A DNA stretch of 64,000 bases, from positions 156,509,142 to 156,573,141 of the forward strand of contig NC_071354.1 in NCBI RefSeq assembly GCF_943734655.1. Reading direction: 5' to 3'. The notes below the pieces were generated by a model. The model had not been told where the DNA came from. It did not search any database and saw only the letters and a list, made by a program, of their open reading frames with translations. The DNA is from Sabethes cyaneus (lineage: Eukaryota; Arthropoda; Insecta; Diptera; Culicidae). A program made the position numbers and the translations under genes. Each line of letters starts with the position of its first letter. The stretch's first letter is position 1. Below, in pieces: positions 62,270-64,000 of the stretch.

Positions 62270-63897
62270 CCTATAAAAATGGATTTCTGTCTGTCTGCCC
62301 GTATGTTCCTTATAGAATCGAAAATTACTGAACCAATTGGCGTGAAAATTTGCATATAGGGGTTTTTGGGGCCAGAGAAGGTTCTTATGATGGTTAGAGA
62401 TTTCTCCCCCCATTAAGAGGGGGGCTCCCATACAAATGAAACACAAATTTGTGCATAACTCGAGAACTAATCAAACAAATGGATTTGTTTCTATGGTGCA
62501 TTGAGACCCCTCCCCTCTTTAGGAGGGGAATTATGACCCCTCCCCGCTTTAGGAGAGGGGGCTCCCATACAAATGAAATACAAATTTCCTCATAACTCGA
62601 GAACTAACCAAGCACAGGAACTAAAATTGGCATATGATGGTTTTTGGTGACAAGAATTTTTTCTATGGTGAATTGAGATCCCTCCCCACTTTAGGAGGGG
62701 GGCTCCCATACAAATGAAATATAAATTTCCTCATAACTCGAGAACTAATTAATCAAATGGAACTTAATTTGGCATATGAGTGTTTTTGGAGGCATGAATT
62801 TTTTCTGTGAATAATTAGGACCCCTTACGTTTTTAGGAGGGGGGGGGGGCTCCCATACAAATGAAATACAAATTTCCTCATAACTCCAGAACTAATCAAA
62901 CAAATGGAACCAAATTTAACATGTGGGTGTTTTTATAGGCAATATTTTTCTATGGAGAATTGAGACCCCTCCCCTCTTCAAAAGGGGAATTATATCCCCT
63001 CCCCCTTCAATAGTGGGGGGGCTCCCATACAAATGAAATTCAAATATCCTCATAACTAGAGAACTAATCAAGCAAATGGAACCAAATTTGGCATGTGGGG
63101 GGTTTTGGAGGCAGGAATTTTTTTATGATGGTTTGAGACCCCTCACCTCTGTGATAGGGGGATAAGGACTCTCATACAAATAAAACAGAAATCGTTGCGT
63201 AACTCAAAAACTAATGGAACTCGAGAAATTTTAGACTCTTTCATAAAACATTAGTCAATAACAAGGCCACCAAAAATATCATAATTTATAATTCAGCGCG
63301 AGACGGCCACAGGCCGCGAGTATTGCCGGCGACCTGCCGTCGGAAGCGTATGTTCGTTATAGAATCGAAAACTACTGAACCGATCGGCGTGAAAATTTGC
63401 ATGTAGGGATTTTTGGGGCCAGCGAAGGTTCTTATGATAGTTAGACATCCCTCCCTCCACTAAGACGGGGGGCTCCCATACAAATGAAATGCAAATTTCC
63501 TCATTACTCGAGAACTAATCAAGCAAATGGAACCAAATTTGGCATGTGGGGGATTTTAGAGGCTTGAAGTTATTTTATGGTGGTTTTAGACCCCTTACCC
63601 CTGTGGTAGTGGGGGCGGACTGTCATACAAATGAAACAGAAATTTTTGCGTAGCTTAAAAACTAATCGAATACGAGAAATTTCAGACTCTTCCATAAAAC
63701 ATTAGTCAATAACAAGACCAGCAGAAACTACCTGTAGTAACACTAGATGATGGATGAAATCAGGGCGAGACAGCCGGAGGCCGCGAGTCTTGTCAGCGAC
63801 CTGCCGTCGGAAGCGCCGGCTACTGCGGGGGGCAGCCCCCACGGTATATGTACAGCTCAGTTTCATTTTTGGCAATACGAAGTTTGTTGGGTCAACT
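62270..63897 (+). mobile_element. Helentron-like non-autonomous element, tandem two-copy arrangement
   Basis: Two head-to-tail units: 62,270-about 63,350 and about 63,350-63,897. Each starts GTATGTTCSTTATAGAATCG...CTGAACCRATYGGCGTGAAAATTTGCAT and each ends in GGCCGCGAGT..TGTC/GCC GGCGACCTGCCGTCGGAAGCG-type sequence. Inside, a roughly 140-180 bp unit (CTCCCATACAAATGAAAYACAAATTTCC, TCATAACTCGAGAACTAATCAA, AGGAGGGG) repeats about six times in unit 1 and twice in unit 2. Near the right end, hairpin GGGGGGCAGCCCCC (63,827-63,840) precedes the end GGGTCAACTAGTA. These traits fit Helentron/HINE elements; no Rep-helicase is encoded. Confidence 0.7.
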
Positions 63898-63904
63898 AGT
63901 AAAA

Positions 63905-64000
63905 TATGTATGCCAAAAGCTTAGGTGATATTTTATTGTCTGAAAGTTTGAAAAGGATCGGTCAACCAGGTAATTTTCTACAGCATTTTTTCCGTGATGC
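63905..64000 (+). mobile_element. 3' end of a Tc1/mariner element, cut by the window edge
   Basis: GCCAAAAGCTTAGGTGATATTTTATTGTCTGAAAGTTTGAAAAGGATCG-type sequence, then TACAGCATTTTTTCCGTGATGC, matches 30,045-30,140 downstream of the transposase remnant there. Only the 3' flank and part of the terminal repeat are visible. Confidence 0.7.

Noticed and set aside
62270..63897. CRISPR-like array
   Set aside because: Repeats are 140-180 bp, diverged, without uniform unique spacers, in a eukaryotic transposon context.

Overview
The window looks like nuclear DNA of a dipteran insect, most likely a culicine mosquito. The grounds are small (53-60 nt) GT-AG introns in lipase genes of an insect phospholipase-A1/pancreatic-lipase type, AT-rich and very transposon-rich intergenic DNA, many copies of a tRNA-derived SINE resembling the Feilai type of Aedes, and insect-style LINE, Tc1/mariner, hAT, Helentron-like and MITE families. 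The organism call is inference: no rRNA or mitochondrial marker is present.

Host genes are few. Three secreted lipase paralogues lie at 14,997-16,115 (minus), 42,426-43,523 (minus) and 48,509-49,587 (plus). Each has two exons with one short intron at the same codon (Arg of C-G-N-R), a signal peptide, an oxyanion H-G-W motif and a Ser/Asp/His triad. A single 327-bp exon at 58,031-58,357 (plus, phase 1 to phase 1) encodes an Ig domain resembling Ig1 of the Dscam family. Its companion exons are not seen, so part of this window may be a large Dscam-family intron.

Layout. 0-5 kb: decayed LINE and jockey RT fragments, a LTR-like GC-rich block and small TIR elements. 7-14 kb: Tc1/mariner fossils, two LINE fragments (one split by a MITE) and the first copy of a MITE with 7-bp target duplications. 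15-16 kb: lipase 1. 16.6-25 kb: palindromes, two more copies of that MITE, degenerate A/G-rich arrays, a Helentron-like element and a 2-kb foldback element with 152-bp units and TTAA duplications. 25-42 kb: mostly non-coding, with mariner, LINE, SINE, hAT-MITE and Ty3/gypsy fragments. 42-50 kb: lipases 2 and 3 on either side of degenerate arrays and a deleted mariner. 50-55.4 kb: about 4.4 kb of degenerate pyrimidine-rich array. 55-64 kb: SINEs, a hAT MITE, the Ig exon, a TIR element, a LINE fragment and a tandemly duplicated Helentron-like element; a mariner end runs off the window.

The most unusual signal is that three otherwise unrelated palindromes (17.9, 24.6 and 50.6 kb) carry, beside their centres, a word of the form CTGAKGA - short stem-loop - GAAAY, which resembles the conserved core of hammerhead ribozymes. 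No catalytic activity is shown by sequence alone.
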